A stretch of 64,000 nt of DNA, taken from Bugulina stolonifera (Eukaryota; Bryozoa; Gymnolaemata; Cheilostomatida; Bugulidae). The stretch is taken from NCBI GenBank assembly GCA_935421135.1, contig OW285188.1, positions 9,900,733 through 9,964,732 on the forward strand, written 5' to 3'. Shown one piece after another: positions 49,660 to 62,721 of this stretch (its first letter is position 1; every line of letters starts with the position of its first letter). The notes under the pieces were generated by a model. It did not search any database. It saw only the letters and a list, made by a program, of their open reading frames with translations, and was not told where the DNA came from. The translations under genes and the position numbers were made by a program.

Positions 49660-50112
49660 CAGGATGACAGCAGTGGAGAGCTGGAAAGCGCATAGTGCGA
49701 CGCAATCGCAGACACTGTTAGACAGGCCGGGCAAGTTAAGAGAAATGAGGAATGCGCGCCATCTAACAGTCGTCATCGCATTATTACAACTGAAATAATT
49801 CAGATCAGATGAAACTCAATATCAACTAATGAATCGAGAATAACATCGGTTCATCAGTTGGCCGTGCGTGCTGTTAACAGTGTCACATAGGCTGCATCAT
49901 GTGTTGTGCGAAACGAGGATTCACTCTGTAGCCAAAAGTTCATAAATACCACCGCAGGAGCAGTAAAGCAAGTACAATAGTCTAGCAATTGAGGGATACC
50001 AACTCTTAAAGACAAATGTTACCAGTGGGTACAATATTGAATTGTGATATAAAATGGCTTTTCAGCTGTCCATGACAGGTGGGAAAAAAAAGTTGACTAC
50101 TACTGCAGCAAA

Positions 50113-50231
50113 AGCCTACAGCACCTGGTATTCCCAGGCGGTCACCCATCCAAGTACTAACCAGGCTCAACGTTGCTTAGCTTCAGTGATCGGACGAGAA
50201 CTGGCGTTTTCAACGTGATATGGCCGTAGAC
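50113..50231 (-). rRNA. 5S rRNA, minus type
   Basis: Consensus; CACACGAAAC spacer. Confidence 0.97.
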
Positions 50232-50364
50232 AACAACACACGAAACAAAACTCAAGTAGTTGGTACCACAATCTATCTGACCAATCAGAGTGGAATAGCT
50301 CTCCTGCTCCATAGATGGCGTTGATAATGCACGGATTAAAGAATGCCAACCGCTTATAGCCAGT

Positions 50365-50484
50365 GTCTACGGCCATATCACATTGGAAACGCCAGTTCCC
50401 GCCCGATCACTGAAGCTAAGCGATGTTGAGCCTGCGCAAGTACCAGGACGGGTGACCACCTGGGAACGCCAGGTACCGTAGACC
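50365..50484 (+). rRNA. 5S rRNA, plus type, C73 allele, GACCACC
   Basis: As 38290-38409. Confidence 0.87.
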
Positions 50485-51095
50485 TTTTGCTACAAAAAGT
50501 ATATACATTTTAATTAATTACCTGAATGTACATTTAACTCCGTGTGGGTTACTCGCATTCAAATATCTTCCGCGGGTCGTATACATGCATGCCAGGGTCA
50601 TTATAATTAAGTCCAGTGTGAGTACCTGCCACTGAAACAGATCAGGATGACAGCAGTGAAGAGCTGGAAAGCGCATAAAGCGACGCAATCGCAGACACTG
50701 TTAGACAGGCCGGGCAAGTTAAGAGAAATGAGGAATGCGCGCCATCTAACAGTCGTCATCGCATTATTACATCTGAAATAATTCAGATCAGATGAAACTC
50801 AATGTCAACTAATGAATCGAGAATAACATCGGTTCATCAGTTGGCCGTGCGTGCTGTTAACAGTGTCACATAGGCTGCATCATGTGTTGTGCGAAACGAG
50901 GATTCACTCTGTAGCCAAAAGTTCATAAATACCACCGCAGGAGCAGTAAAGCAAGTACAATAGTCTAGCAATTGAGGGATACCAACTCTTAAAGACAAAT
51001 GTTACCAGTGGGTACAATATTGAATTGTGATATAAAATGGCTTTTCAGCTGTCCATGACAGGTGGGAAAAAAAAGTTGACTACTACTGCAGCAAA

Positions 51096-51214
51096 AGCCT
51101 ACAGCACCTGGTATTCCCAGGCGGTCACCCATCCAAGTACTAACCAGGCTCAACGTTGCTTAGCTTCAGTGATCGGACGAGAACTGGCGTTTTCAACATG
51201 ATATGGCCGTAGAC
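51096..51214 (-). rRNA. 5S rRNA, minus type
   Basis: C17>T. Confidence 0.96.
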
Positions 51215-51347
51215 AACAACACATGAAACAAAACTCAAGTAGTTGGTACCACAATCTATCTGACCAATCAGAGTGGAATAGCTCTCCTGCTCCATAGATG
51301 GCGTTGATAATGCACGGATTAAAGAATGCCAACCGCTTATAGCCAGT

Positions 51348-51467
51348 GTCTACGGCCATATCACATTGGAAACGCCAGTTCCCGCCCGATCACTGAAGCT
51401 AGGCGATGTTGAGCCTGCGCAAGTACCAGGACGGGTGACCGCCTGGGAACGCCAGGTACCGTAGACC
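51348..51467 (+). rRNA. 5S rRNA, plus type, C73 allele, box A change
   Basis: GAAGCTAGGCG for GAAGCTAAGCG, a single box A substitution not seen elsewhere. Confidence 0.86.
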
Positions 51468-52078
51468 TTTTGCTACAAAAAGTATATACATTTTAATTAA
51501 TTACCTGAATGTACATTTAACTCCGTGTGGGTTACTCGCATTCAAATATCTTCCGCGGGTCGTATACATGCATGCCAGGGTCATTATAATTAAGTCCAGT
51601 GTGAGTACCTGCCACTAAAACAGATCAGGATGACAGCAGTGAAGAGCTGGAAAGCGCATAGTGCGACGCAATCGCAGACACTGTTAGACAGGCCGGGCAA
51701 GTTAAGAGAAATGAGGAATGCGCGCCATCTAACAGTCGTCATCGCATTATTACATCTGAAATAATTCAGATCAGATGAAACTCAATGTCAACTAATGAAT
51801 CGAGAATAACATCGGTTCATCAGTTGACCGTGCGTGCTGTTAACAGTGTCACATAGGCTGCATCATGTGTTGTGCAAAACGAGGATTCACTCTGTAGCCA
51901 AAAGTTCATAAATACCACCGCAGGAGCAGTAAAGCAAGTACAATAGTCTAGCAATTGAGGGATACCAACTCTTAAAGACAAATGTTACCAGTGGGTAAAA
52001 TATTGAATTGTGATATAAAATGGCTTTTCAGCTGTCCATGACAGGTGGGAAAAAAAAGTTGACTACTACTGCAGCAAA

Positions 52079-52197
52079 AGCCTACAGCACCTGGTATTCC
52101 CAGGCGGTCACCCATCCAAGTACTAACCAGGCTCAACGTTGCTTAGCTTCAGTGATCGGACGAGAACTGGCGTTTTCAACGTGATATGGCCGTAGAC
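52079..52197 (-). rRNA. 5S rRNA, minus type
   Basis: Consensus. Confidence 0.97.
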
Positions 52198-52330
52198 AAC
52201 AACACATGAAACAAAACTCAAGTAGTTGGTACCACAATCTATCTGACCAATCAGAGTGGAATAGCTCTCCTGCTCCATAGATAGCGTTGATAATGCACGG
52301 ATTAAAGAATGCCAACCGCGTATAGCCAGT

Positions 52331-52450
52331 GTCTACGGCCATATCACATTGGAAACGCCAGTTCCCGCCCGATCACTGAAGCTAAGCGATGTTGAGCCTG
52401 CGTAAGTACCAGGACGGGTGACCGCCTGGGAACGCCAGGTACCGTAGACC
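52331..52450 (+). rRNA. 5S rRNA, plus type, T73 allele
   Basis: Common allele. Confidence 0.88.
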
Positions 52451-53062
52451 TTTTGCTACAAAAAGTATATACATTTTAATTAATTACCTGAATGTACATT
52501 TAACTCCGTGTGGGTTACTCGCATTCAAATATCTTCCGCGGGTCGTATACATGCATGCCAGGGTCATTATAATTAAGTCCAGTGTGAGTACCTGCCACTA
52601 AAACAGATCAGGATGACAGCAGTGAAGAGCTGGAAAGCGCATAGTGCGACGCAATCGCAGACACTGTTAGACAGGCCCGGCAAGGTAAAGAGAAATGAGG
52701 AATGCGCGCCATCTAACAGTCGTCATCGCATTATTACATCTGAAATAATTCAGATCAGATGAAACTCAATATCAACTAATGAATCGAGAATAACATCGGT
52801 TCATCAGTTGACCGTGCGTGCTGTTAACAGTGTCACATAGGCTGCATCATGTGTTGTGCAAAACGAGGATTCACTCTGTAGCCAAAAGTTCATAAATACC
52901 ACCGCAGGAGCAGTAAAGCAAGTACAATAGTCTAGCAATTGAGGGATACCAACTCTTAAAGACAAATGTTACCAGTGGGTAAAATATTGAATTGTGATAT
53001 AAAATGGCTTTTCAGCTGTCCATGACAGGTGGGAAAAAAAAGTTGACTACTACTGCAGCAAA

Positions 53063-53169
53063 AGCCTACAGCACCTGGTATTCCCAGGCGGTCACCCATC
53101 CAAGTACTAACCAGGCTCAACGTTGCTTAGCTTCAGTGATCGGACGAGAACTGGCGTTTTCAACGTGAT
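53063..53169 (-). pseudogene. 5'-truncated minus-type 5S (junction f)
   Basis: Same GAT junction; last of the six. Confidence 0.93.
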
Positions 53170-53622
53170 CAGGATGACAGCAGTGGAGAGCTGGAAAGCG
53201 CATAGTGCGACGCAATCGCAGACACTGTTAGACAGGCCGGGCAAGTTAAGAGAAATGAGGAATGCGCGCCATCTAACAGTCGTCATCGCATTATTACATC
53301 TGAAATAATTCAGATCAGATGAAACTCAATATCAACTAATGAATCGAGAATAACATCGGTTCATCAGTTGGCCGTGCGTGCTGTTAACAGTGTCACATAG
53401 GCTGCATCATGTGTTGTGCGAAACGAGGATTCACTCTGTAGCCAAAAGTTCATAAATACCACCGCAGGAGCAGTAAAGCAAGTACAATAGTCTAGCAATT
53501 GAGGGATACCAACTCTTAAAGACAAATGTTACCAGTGGGTACAATATTGAATTGTGATATAAAATGGCTTTTCAGCTGTCCATGACAGGTGGGAAAAAAA
53601 AGTTGACTACTACTGCAGCAAA

Positions 53623-53741
53623 AGCCTACAGCACCTGGTATTCCCAGGCGGTCACCCATCCAAGTACTAACCAGGCTCAACGTTGCTTAGCTTCAGTGAT
53701 CGGACGAGAACTGGCGTTTTCAACGTGATATGGCCGTAGAC
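53623..53741 (-). rRNA. 5S rRNA, minus type
   Basis: Consensus; CACACGAAAC spacer. Confidence 0.97.
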
Positions 53742-53874
53742 AACAACACACGAAACAAAACTCAAGTAGTTGGTACCACAATCTATCTGACCAATCAGAG
53801 TGGAATAGCTCTCCTGCTCCATAGATGGCGTTGATAATGCACGGATTAAAGAATGCCAACCGCTTATAGCCAGT

Positions 53875-53994
53875 GTCTACGGCCATATCACATTGGAAAC
53901 GCCAGTTCCCGCCCGATCACTGAAGCTAAGCGATGTTGAGCCTGCGCAAGTACCAGGACGGGTGACCACCTGGGAACGCCAGGTACCGTAGACC
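53875..53994 (+). rRNA. 5S rRNA, plus type, C73 allele, GACCACC
   Basis: As 38290-38409. Confidence 0.87.
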
Positions 53995-54605
53995 TTTTGC
54001 TACAAAAAGTATATACATTTTAATTAATTACCTGAATGTACATTTAACTCCGTGTGGGTTACTCGCATTCAAATATCTTCCGCGGGTCGTATACATGCAT
54101 GCCAGGGTCATTATAATTAAGTCCAGTGTGAGTACCTGCCACTAAAACAGATCAGGATGACAGCAGTGAAGAGCTGGAAAGCGCATAAAGCGACGCAATC
54201 GCAGACACTGTTAGACAGGCCGGGCAAGTTAAGAGAAATGAGGAATGCGCGCCATCTAACAGTCGTCATCGCATTATTACATCTGAAATAATTCAGATCA
54301 GATGAAACTCAATGTCAACTAATGAACCGAGAATAACATCGGTTCATCAGTTGGCCGTGCGTGCTGTTAACAGTGTCACATAGGCTGCATCATGTGTTGT
54401 GCGAAACGAGGATTCACTCTGTAGCCAAAAGTTCATAAATACCACCGCAGGAGCAGTAAAGCAAGTACAATAGTCTAGCAATTGAGGGATACCAACTCTT
54501 AAAGACAAATGTTACCAGTGGGTACAATATTGAATTGTGATATAAAATGGCTTTTCAGCTGTCCATGACAGGTGGGAAAAAAAAGTTGACTACTACTGCA
54601 GCAAA

Positions 54606-54724
54606 AGCCTACAGCACCTGGTATTCCCAGGCGGTCACCCATCCAAGTACTAACCAGGCTCAACGTTGCTTAGCTTCAGTGATCGGACGAGAACTGGCGT
54701 TTTCAACATGATATGGCCGTAGAC
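54606..54724 (-). rRNA. 5S rRNA, minus type
   Basis: C17>T. Confidence 0.96.
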
Positions 54725-54857
54725 AACAACACATGAAACAAAACTCAAGTAGTTGGTACCACAATCTATCTGACCAATCAGAGTGGAATAGCTCTCCTGC
54801 TCCATAGATGGCGTTGATAATGCACGGATTAAAGAATGCCAACCGCTTATAGCCAGT

Positions 54858-54977
54858 GTCTACGGCCATATCACATTGGAAACGCCAGTTCCCGCCCGAT
54901 CACTGAAGCTAAGCGATGTTGAGCCTGCGCAAGTACCAGGACGGGTGACCGCCTGGGAACGCCAGGTACCGTAGACC
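54858..54977 (+). rRNA. 5S rRNA, plus type, C73 allele
   Basis: Common allele. Confidence 0.88.
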
Positions 54978-55589
54978 TTTTGCTACAAAAAGTATATACA
55001 TTTTAATTAATTACCTGAATGTACATTTAACTCCGTGTGGGTTACTCGCATTCAAATATCTTCCGCGGGTCGTATACATGCATGCCAGGGTCATTATAAT
55101 TAAGTCCAGTGTGAGTACCTGCCACTAAAACAGATCAGGATGACAGCAGTGAAGAGCTGGAAAGCGCATAGTGCGACGCAATCGCAGACACTGTTAGACA
55201 GGCCCGGCAAGGTAAAGAGAAATGAGGAATGCGCGCCATCTAACAGTCGTCATCGCATTATTACATCTGAAATAATTCAGATCAGATGAAACTCAATATC
55301 AACTAATGAATCGAGAATAACATCGGTTCATCAGTTGACCGTGCGTGCTGTTAACAGTGTCACATAGGCTGCATCATGTGTTGTGCAAAACGAGGATTCA
55401 CTCTGTAGCCAAAAGTTCATAAATACCACCGCAGGAGCAGTAAAGCAAGTACAATAGTCTAGCAATTGAGGGATACCAACTCTTAAAGACAAATGTTACC
55501 AGTGGGTAAAATATTGAATTGTGATATAAAATGGCTTTTCAGCTGTCCATGACAGGTGGGAAAAAAAAGTTGACTACTACTGCAGCAAA

Positions 55590-55690
55590 AGCCTACAGCA
55601 CCTGGTATTCCCAGGCGGTCACCCATCCAAGTACTAACCAGGCTCAACGTTGCTTAGCTTCAGTGATCGGACGAGAACTGGCGTTTTCAA
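55590..55690 (-). pseudogene. 5'-truncated minus-type 5S, unique junction
   Basis: Only RNA positions 19-119 remain. GCGTTTTCAA joins AGCAAGTACAATAG, a point about 160 bp before the next - gene, with 2-bp (AA) microhomology. About 736 bp are lost, leaving a 247-bp unit, the shortest in the window. Confidence 0.93.
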
Positions 55691-55836
55691 AGCAAGTACA
55701 ATAGTCTAGCAATTGAGGGATACCAACTCTTAAAGACAAATGTTACCAGTGGGTAAAATATTGAATTGTGATATAAAATGGCTTTTCAGCTGTCCATGAC
55801 AGGTGGGAAAAAAAAGTTGACTACTACTGCAGCAAA

Positions 55837-55955
55837 AGCCTACAGCACCTGGTATTCCCAGGCGGTCACCCATCCAAGTACTAACCAGGCTCAACGTTGC
55901 TTAGCTTCAGTGATCGGACGAGAACTGGCGTTTTCAACGTGATATGGCCGTAGAC
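55837..55955 (-). rRNA. 5S rRNA, minus type
   Basis: Consensus. Confidence 0.97.
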
Positions 55956-56088
55956 AACAACACATGAAACAAAACTCAAGTAGTTGGTACCACAATCTAT
56001 CTGACCAATCAGAGTGGAATAGCTCTCCTGCTCCATAGATAGCGTTGATAATGCACGGATTAAAGAATGCCAACCGCGTATAGCCAGT

Positions 56089-56208
56089 GTCTACGGCCAT
56101 ATCACATTGGAAACGCCAGTTCCCGCCCGATCACTGAAGCTAAGCGATGTTGAGCCTGCGTAAGTACCAGGACGGGTGACCGCCTGGGAACGCCAGGTAC
56201 CGTAGACC
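56089..56208 (+). rRNA. 5S rRNA, plus type, T73 allele
   Basis: Common allele. Confidence 0.88.
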
Positions 56209-56820
56209 TTTTGCTACAAAAAGTATATACATTTTAATTAATTACCTGAATGTACATTTAACTCCGTGTGGGTTACTCGCATTCAAATATCTTCCGCGGG
56301 TCGTATACATGCATGCCAGGGTCATTATAATTAAGTCCAGTGTGAGTACCTGCCACTAAAACAGATCAGGATGACAGCAGTGAAGAGCTGGAAAGCGCAT
56401 AGTGCGACGCAATCGCAGACACTGTTAGACAGGCCCGGCAAGGTAAAGAGAAATGAGGAATGCGCGCCATCTAACAGTCGTCATCGCATTATTACATCTG
56501 AAATAATTCAGATCAGATGAAACTCAATATCAACTAATGAATCGAGAATAACATCGGTTCATCAGTTGACCGTGCGTGCTGTTAACAGTGTCACATAGGC
56601 TGCATCATGTGTTGTGCAAAACGAGGATTCACTCTGTAGCCAAAAGTTCATAAATACCACCGCAGGAGCAGTAAAGCAAGTACAATAGTCTAGCAATTGA
56701 GGGATACCAACTCTTAAAGACAAATGTTACCAGTGGGTAAAATATTGAATTGTGATATAAAATGGCTTTTCAGCTGTCCATGACAGGTGGGAAAAAAAAG
56801 TTGACTACTACTGCAGCAAA

Positions 56821-56939
56821 AGCCTACAGCACCTGGTATTCCCAGGCGGTCACCCATCCAAGTACTAACCAGGCTCAACGTTGCTTAGCTTCAGTGATCG
56901 GACGAGAACTGGCGTTTTCAACGTGATATGGCCGTAGAC
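56821..56939 (-). rRNA. 5S rRNA, minus type
   Basis: Consensus. Confidence 0.97.
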
Positions 56940-57072
56940 AACAACACATGAAACAAAACTCAAGTAGTTGGTACCACAATCTATCTGACCAATCAGAGTG
57001 GAATAGCTCTCCTGCTCCATAGATAGCGTTGATAATGCACGGATTAAAGAATGCCAACCGCGTATAGCCAGT

Positions 57073-57192
57073 GTCTACGGCCATATCACATTGGAAACGC
57101 CAGTTCCCGCCCGATCACTGAAGCTAAGCGATGTTGAGCCTGCGTAAGTACCAGGACGGGTGACCGCCTGGGAACGCCAGGTACCGTAGACC
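57073..57192 (+). rRNA. 5S rRNA, plus type, T73 allele
   Basis: Common allele. Confidence 0.88.
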
Positions 57193-57804
57193 TTTTGCTA
57201 CAAAAAGTATATACATTTTAATTAATTACCTGAATGTACATTTAACTCCGTGTGGGTTACTCGCATTCAAATATCTTCCGCGGGTCGTATACATGCATGC
57301 CAGGGTCATTATAATTAAGTCCAGTGTGAGTACCTGCCACTAAAACAGATCAGGATGACAGCAGTGAAGAGCTGGAAAGCGCATAGTGCGACGCAATCGC
57401 AGACACTGTTAGACAGGCCCGGCAAGGTAAAGAGAAATGAGGAATGCGCGCCATCTAACAGTCGTCATCGCATTATTACATCTGAAATAATTCAGATCAG
57501 ATGAAACTCAATATCAACTAATGAATCGAGAATAACATCGGTTCATCAGTTGACCGTGCGTGCTGTTAACAGTGTCACATAGGCTGCATCATGTGTTGTG
57601 CAAAACGAGGATTCACTCTGTAGCCAAAAGTTCATAAATACAACCGCAGGAGCAGTAAAGCAAGTACAATAGTCTAGCAATTGAGGGATACCAACTCTTA
57701 AAGACAAATGTTACCAGTGGGTAAAATATTGAATTGTGATATAAAATGGCTTTTCAGCTGTCCATGACAGGTGGGAAAAAAAAGTTGACTACTACTGCAG
57801 CAAA

Positions 57805-57923
57805 AGCCTACAGCACCTGGTATTCCCAGGCGGTCACCCATCCAAGTACTAACCAGGCTCAACGTTGCTTAGCTTCAGTGATCGGACGAGAACTGGCGTT
57901 TTCAACGTGATATGGCCGTAGAC
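57805..57923 (-). rRNA. 5S rRNA, minus type
   Basis: Consensus; CACACGAAAC spacer. Confidence 0.97.
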
Positions 57924-58056
57924 AACAACACACGAAACAAAACTCAAGTAGTTGGTACCACAATCTATCTGACCAATCAGAGTGGAATAGCTCTCCTGCT
58001 CCATAGATGGCGTTGATAATGCACGGATTAAAGAATGCCAACCGCTTATAGCCAGT

Positions 58057-58176
58057 GTCTACGGCCATATCACATTGGAAACGCCAGTTCCCGCCCGATC
58101 ACTGAAGCTAAGCGATGTTGAGCCTGCGCAAGTACCAGGACGGGTGACCGCCTGGGAACGCCAGGTACCGTAGACC
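58057..58176 (+). rRNA. 5S rRNA, plus type, C73 allele
   Basis: Common allele. Confidence 0.88.
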
Positions 58177-58787
58177 TTTTGCTACAAAAAGTATATACAT
58201 TTTAATTAATTACCTGAATGTACATTTAACTCCGTGTGGGTTACTCGCATTCAAATATCTTCCGCGGGTCGTATACATGCATGCCAGGGTCATTATAATT
58301 AAGTCCAGTGTGAGTACCTGCCACTAAAACAGATCAGGATGACAGCAGTGAAGAGCTGGAAAGCGCATAAAGCGACGCAATCGCAGACACTGTTAGACAG
58401 GCCGGGCAAGTTAAGAGAAATGAGGAATGCGCGCCATCTAACAGTCGTCATCGCATTATTACATCTGAAATAATTCAGATCAGATGAAACTCAATGTCAA
58501 CTAATGAATCGAGAATAACATCGGTTCATCAGTTGACCGTGCGTGCTGTTAACAGTGTCACATAGGCTGCATCATGTGTTGTGCAAAACGAGGATTCACT
58601 CTGTAGCCAAAAGTTCATAAATACCACCGCAGGAGCAGTAAAGCAAGTACAATAGTCTAGCAATTGAGGGATACCAACTCTTAAAGACAAATGTTACCAG
58701 TGGGTAAAATATTGAATTGTGATATAAAATGGCTTTTCAGCTGTCCATGACAGGTGGGAAAAAAAAGTTGACTACTACTGCAGCAAA

Positions 58788-58906
58788 AGCCTACAGCACC
58801 TGGTATTCCCAGGCGGTCACCCATCCAAGTACTAACCAGGCTCAACGTTGCTTAGCTTCAGTGATCGGACGAGAACTGGCGTTTTCAACGTGATATGGCC
58901 GTAGAC
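58788..58906 (-). rRNA. 5S rRNA, minus type
   Basis: Consensus. Confidence 0.97.
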
Positions 58907-59039
58907 AACAACACATGAAACAAAACTCAAGTAGTTGGTACCACAATCTATCTGACCAATCAGAGTGGAATAGCTCTCCTGCTCCATAGATAGCGTTGAT
59001 AATGCACGGATTAAAGAATGCCAACCGCGTATAGCCAGT

Positions 59040-59159
59040 GTCTACGGCCATATCACATTGGAAACGCCAGTTCCCGCCCGATCACTGAAGCTAAGCGATG
59101 TTGAGCCTGCGTAAGTACCAGGACGGGTGACCGCCTGGGAACGCCAGGTACCGTAGACC
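59040..59159 (+). rRNA. 5S rRNA, plus type, T73 allele
   Basis: Common allele; next spacer has GCAGTAAAGAGC, repeated at 61300. Confidence 0.88.
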
Positions 59160-59771
59160 TTTTGCTACAAAAAGTATATACATTTTAATTAATTACCTGA
59201 ATGTACATTTAACTCCGTGTGGGTTACTCGCATTCAAATATCTTCCGCGGGTCGTATACATGCATGCCAGGGTCATTATAATTAAGTCCAGTGTGAGTAC
59301 CTGCCACTAAAACAGATCAGGATGACAGCAGTAAAGAGCTGGAAAGCGCATAGTGCGACGCAATCGCAGACACTGTTAGACAGGCCCGGCAAGGTAAAGA
59401 GAAATGAGGAATGCGCGCCATCTAACAGTCGTCATCGCATTATTACATCTGAAATAATTCAGATCAGATGAAACTCAATATCAACTAATGAATCGAGAAT
59501 AACATCGGTTCATCAGTTGACCGTGCGTGCTGTTAACAGTGTCACATAGGCTGCATCATGTGTTGTGCAAAACGAGGATTCACTCTGTAGCCAAAAGTTC
59601 ATAAATACCACCGCAGGAGCAGTAAAGCAAGTACAATAGTCTAGCAATTGAGGGATACCAACTCTTAAAGACAAATGTTACCAGTGGGTAAAATATTGAA
59701 TTGTGATATAAAATGGCTTTTCAGCTGTCCATGACAGGTGGGAAAAAAAAGTTGACTACTACTGCAGCAAA

Positions 59772-59890
59772 AGCCTACAGCACCTGGTATTCCCAGGCGG
59801 TCACCCATCCAAGTACTAACCAGGCTCAACGTTGCTTAGCTTCAGTGATCGGACGAGAACTGGCGTTTTCAACGTGATATGGCCGTAGAC
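59772..59890 (-). rRNA. 5S rRNA, minus type
   Basis: Consensus. Confidence 0.97.
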
Positions 59891-60023
59891 AACAACACAT
59901 GAAACAAAACTCAAGTAGTTGGTACCACAATCTATCTGACCAATCAGAGTGGAATAGCTCTCCTGCTCCATAGATGGCGTTGATAATGCACGGATTAAAG
60001 AATGCCAACCGCTTATAGCCAGT

Positions 60024-60143
60024 GTCTACGGCCATATCACATTGGAAACGCCAGTTCCCGCCCGATCACTGAAGCTAAGCGATGTTGAGCCTGCGCAAGT
60101 ACCAGGACGGGTGACCGCCTGGGAACGCCAGGTACCGTAGACC
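60024..60143 (+). rRNA. 5S rRNA, plus type, C73 allele
   Basis: Common allele. Confidence 0.88.
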
Positions 60144-60754
60144 TTTTGCTACAAAAAGTATATACATTTTAATTAATTACCTGAATGTACATTTAACTCC
60201 GTGTGGGTTACTCGCATTCAAATATCTTCCGCGGGTCGTATACATGCATGCCAGGGTCATTATAATTAAGTCCAGTGTGAGTACCTGCCACTAAAACAGA
60301 TCAGGATGACAGCAGTGAAGAGCTGGAAAGCGCATAAAGCGACGCAATCGCAGACACTGTTAGACAGGCCGGGCAAGTTAAGAGAAATGAGGAATGCGCG
60401 CCATCTAACAGTCGTCATCGCATTATTACATCTGAAATAATTCAGATCAGATGAAACTCAATGTCAACTAATGAATCGAGAATAACATCGGTTCATCAGT
60501 TGACCGTGCGTGCTGTTAACAGTGTCACATAGGCTGCATCATGTGTTGTGCAAAACGAGGATTCACTCTGTAGCCAAAAGTTCATAAATACCACCGCAGG
60601 AGCAGTAAAGCAAGTACAATAGTCTAGCAATTGAGGGATACCAACTCTTAAAGACAAATGTTACCAGTGGGTAAAATATTGAATTGTGATATAAAATGGC
60701 TTTTCAGCTGTCCATGACAGGTGGGAAAAAAAAGTTGACTACTACTGCAGCAAA

Positions 60755-60873
60755 AGCCTACAGCACCTGGTATTCCCAGGCGGTCACCCATCCAAGTACT
60801 AACCAGGCTCAACGTTGCTTAGCTTCAGTGATCGGACGAGAACTGGCGTTTTCAACGTGATATGGCCGTAGAC
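60755..60873 (-). rRNA. 5S rRNA, minus type
   Basis: Consensus. Confidence 0.97.
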
Positions 60874-61006
60874 AACAACACATGAAACAAAACTCAAGTA
60901 GTTGGTACCACAATCTATCTGACCAATCAGAGTGGAATAGCTCTCCTGCTCCATAGATAGCGTTGATAATGCACGGATTAAAGAATGCCAACCGCGTATA
61001 GCCAGT

Positions 61007-61126
61007 GTCTACGGCCATATCACATTGGAAACGCCAGTTCCCGCCCGATCACTGAAGCTAAGCGATGTTGAGCCTGCGTAAGTACCAGGACGGGTGACCG
61101 CCTGGGAACGCCAGGTACCGTAGACC
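61007..61126 (+). rRNA. 5S rRNA, plus type, T73 allele
   Basis: Common allele. Confidence 0.88.
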
Positions 61127-61738
61127 TTTTGCTACAAAAAGTATATACATTTTAATTAATTACCTGAATGTACATTTAACTCCGTGTGGGTTACTCGCAT
61201 TCAAATATCTTCCGCGGGTCGTATACATGCATGCCAGGGTCATTATAATTAAGTCCAGTGTGAGTACCTGCCACTAAAACAGATCAGGATGACAGCAGTA
61301 AAGAGCTGGAAAGCGCATAGTGCGACGCAATCGCAGACACTGTTAGACAGGCCCGGCAAGGTAAAGAGAAATGAGGAATGCGCGCCATCTAACAGTCGTC
61401 ATCGCATTATTACATCTGAAATAATTCAGATCAGATGAAACTCAATATCAACTAATGAATCGAGAATAACATCGGTTCATCAGTTGACCGTGCGTGCTGT
61501 TAACAGTGTCACATAGGCTGCATCATGTGTTGTGCAAAACGAGGATTCACTCTGTAGCCAAAAGTTCATAAATACCACCGCAGGAGCAGTAAAGCAAGTA
61601 CAATAGTCTAGCAATTGAGGGATACCAACTCTTAAAGACAAATGTTACCAGTGGGTAAAATATTGAATTGTGATATAAAATGGCTTTTCAGCTGTCCATG
61701 ACAGGTGGGAAAAAAAAGTTGACTACTACTGCAGCAAA

Positions 61739-61857
61739 AGCCTACAGCACCTGGTATTCCCAGGCGGTCACCCATCCAAGTACTAACCAGGCTCAACGTT
61801 GCTTAGCTTCAGTGATCGGACGAGAACTGGCGTTTTCAACGTGATATGGCCGTAGAC
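61739..61857 (-). rRNA. 5S rRNA, minus type
   Basis: Consensus. Confidence 0.97.
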
Positions 61858-61990
61858 AACAACACATGAAACAAAACTCAAGTAGTTGGTACCACAATCT
61901 ATCTGACCAATCAGAGTGGAATAGCTCTCCTGCTCCATAGATGGCGTTGATAATGCACGGATTAAAGAATGCCAACCGCTTATAGCCAGT

Positions 61991-62110
61991 GTCTACGGCC
62001 ATATCACATTGGAAACGCCAGTTCCCGCCCGATCACTGAAGCTAAGCGATGTTGAGCCTGCGCAAGTACCAGGACGGGTGACCGCCTGGGAACGCCAGGT
62101 ACCGTAGACC
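61991..62110 (+). rRNA. 5S rRNA, plus type, C73 allele
   Basis: Common allele. Confidence 0.88.
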
Positions 62111-62721
62111 TTTTGCTACAAAAAGTATATACATTTTAATTAATTACCTGAATGTACATTTAACTCCGTGTGGGTTACTCGCATTCAAATATCTTCCGCG
62201 GGTCGTATACATGCATGCCAGGGTCATTATAATTAAGTCCAGTGTGAGTACCTGCCACTAAAACAGATCAGGATGACAGCAGTGAAGAGCTGGAAAGCGC
62301 ATAGTGCGACGCAATCGCAGACACTGTTAGACAGGCCGGGCAAGTTAAGAGAAATGAGGAATGCGCGCCATCTAACAGTCGTCATCGCATTATTACATCT
62401 GAAATAATTCAGATCAGATGAAACTCAATATCAACTAATGAATCGAGAATAACATCGGTTCATCAGTTGACCGTGCGTGCTGTTAACAGTGTCACATAGG
62501 CTGCATCATGTGTTGTGCAAAACGAGGATTCACTCTGTAGCCAAAAGTTCATAAATACCACCGCAGGAGCAGTAAAGCAAGTACAATAGTCTAGCAATTG
62601 AGGGATACCAACTCTTAAAGACAAATGTTACCAGTGGGTACAATATTGAATTGTGATATAAAATGGCTTTTCAGCTGTCCATGACAGGTGGGAAAAAAAA
62701 GTTGACTACTACTGCAGCAAA

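Larger units (their letters stand above)
37532..55643. repeat. blocks bounded by the 560-bp GAT-junction unit
   Basis: The six identical truncations at 37532, 42026, 45536, 48063, 49607 and 53117 are spaced 4494, 3510, 2527, 1544 and 3510 bp. Each is followed by a CACACGAAAC-type unit, then by none to three further full units. The spacings differ by whole units. Confidence 0.88.

Noticed and set aside
37538..53308. Six + strand 61-codon frames starting MLSFSDRTRTG
   Set aside because: Created by the GAT-junction deletion: antisense 5S joined to spacer. No independent sign of coding.
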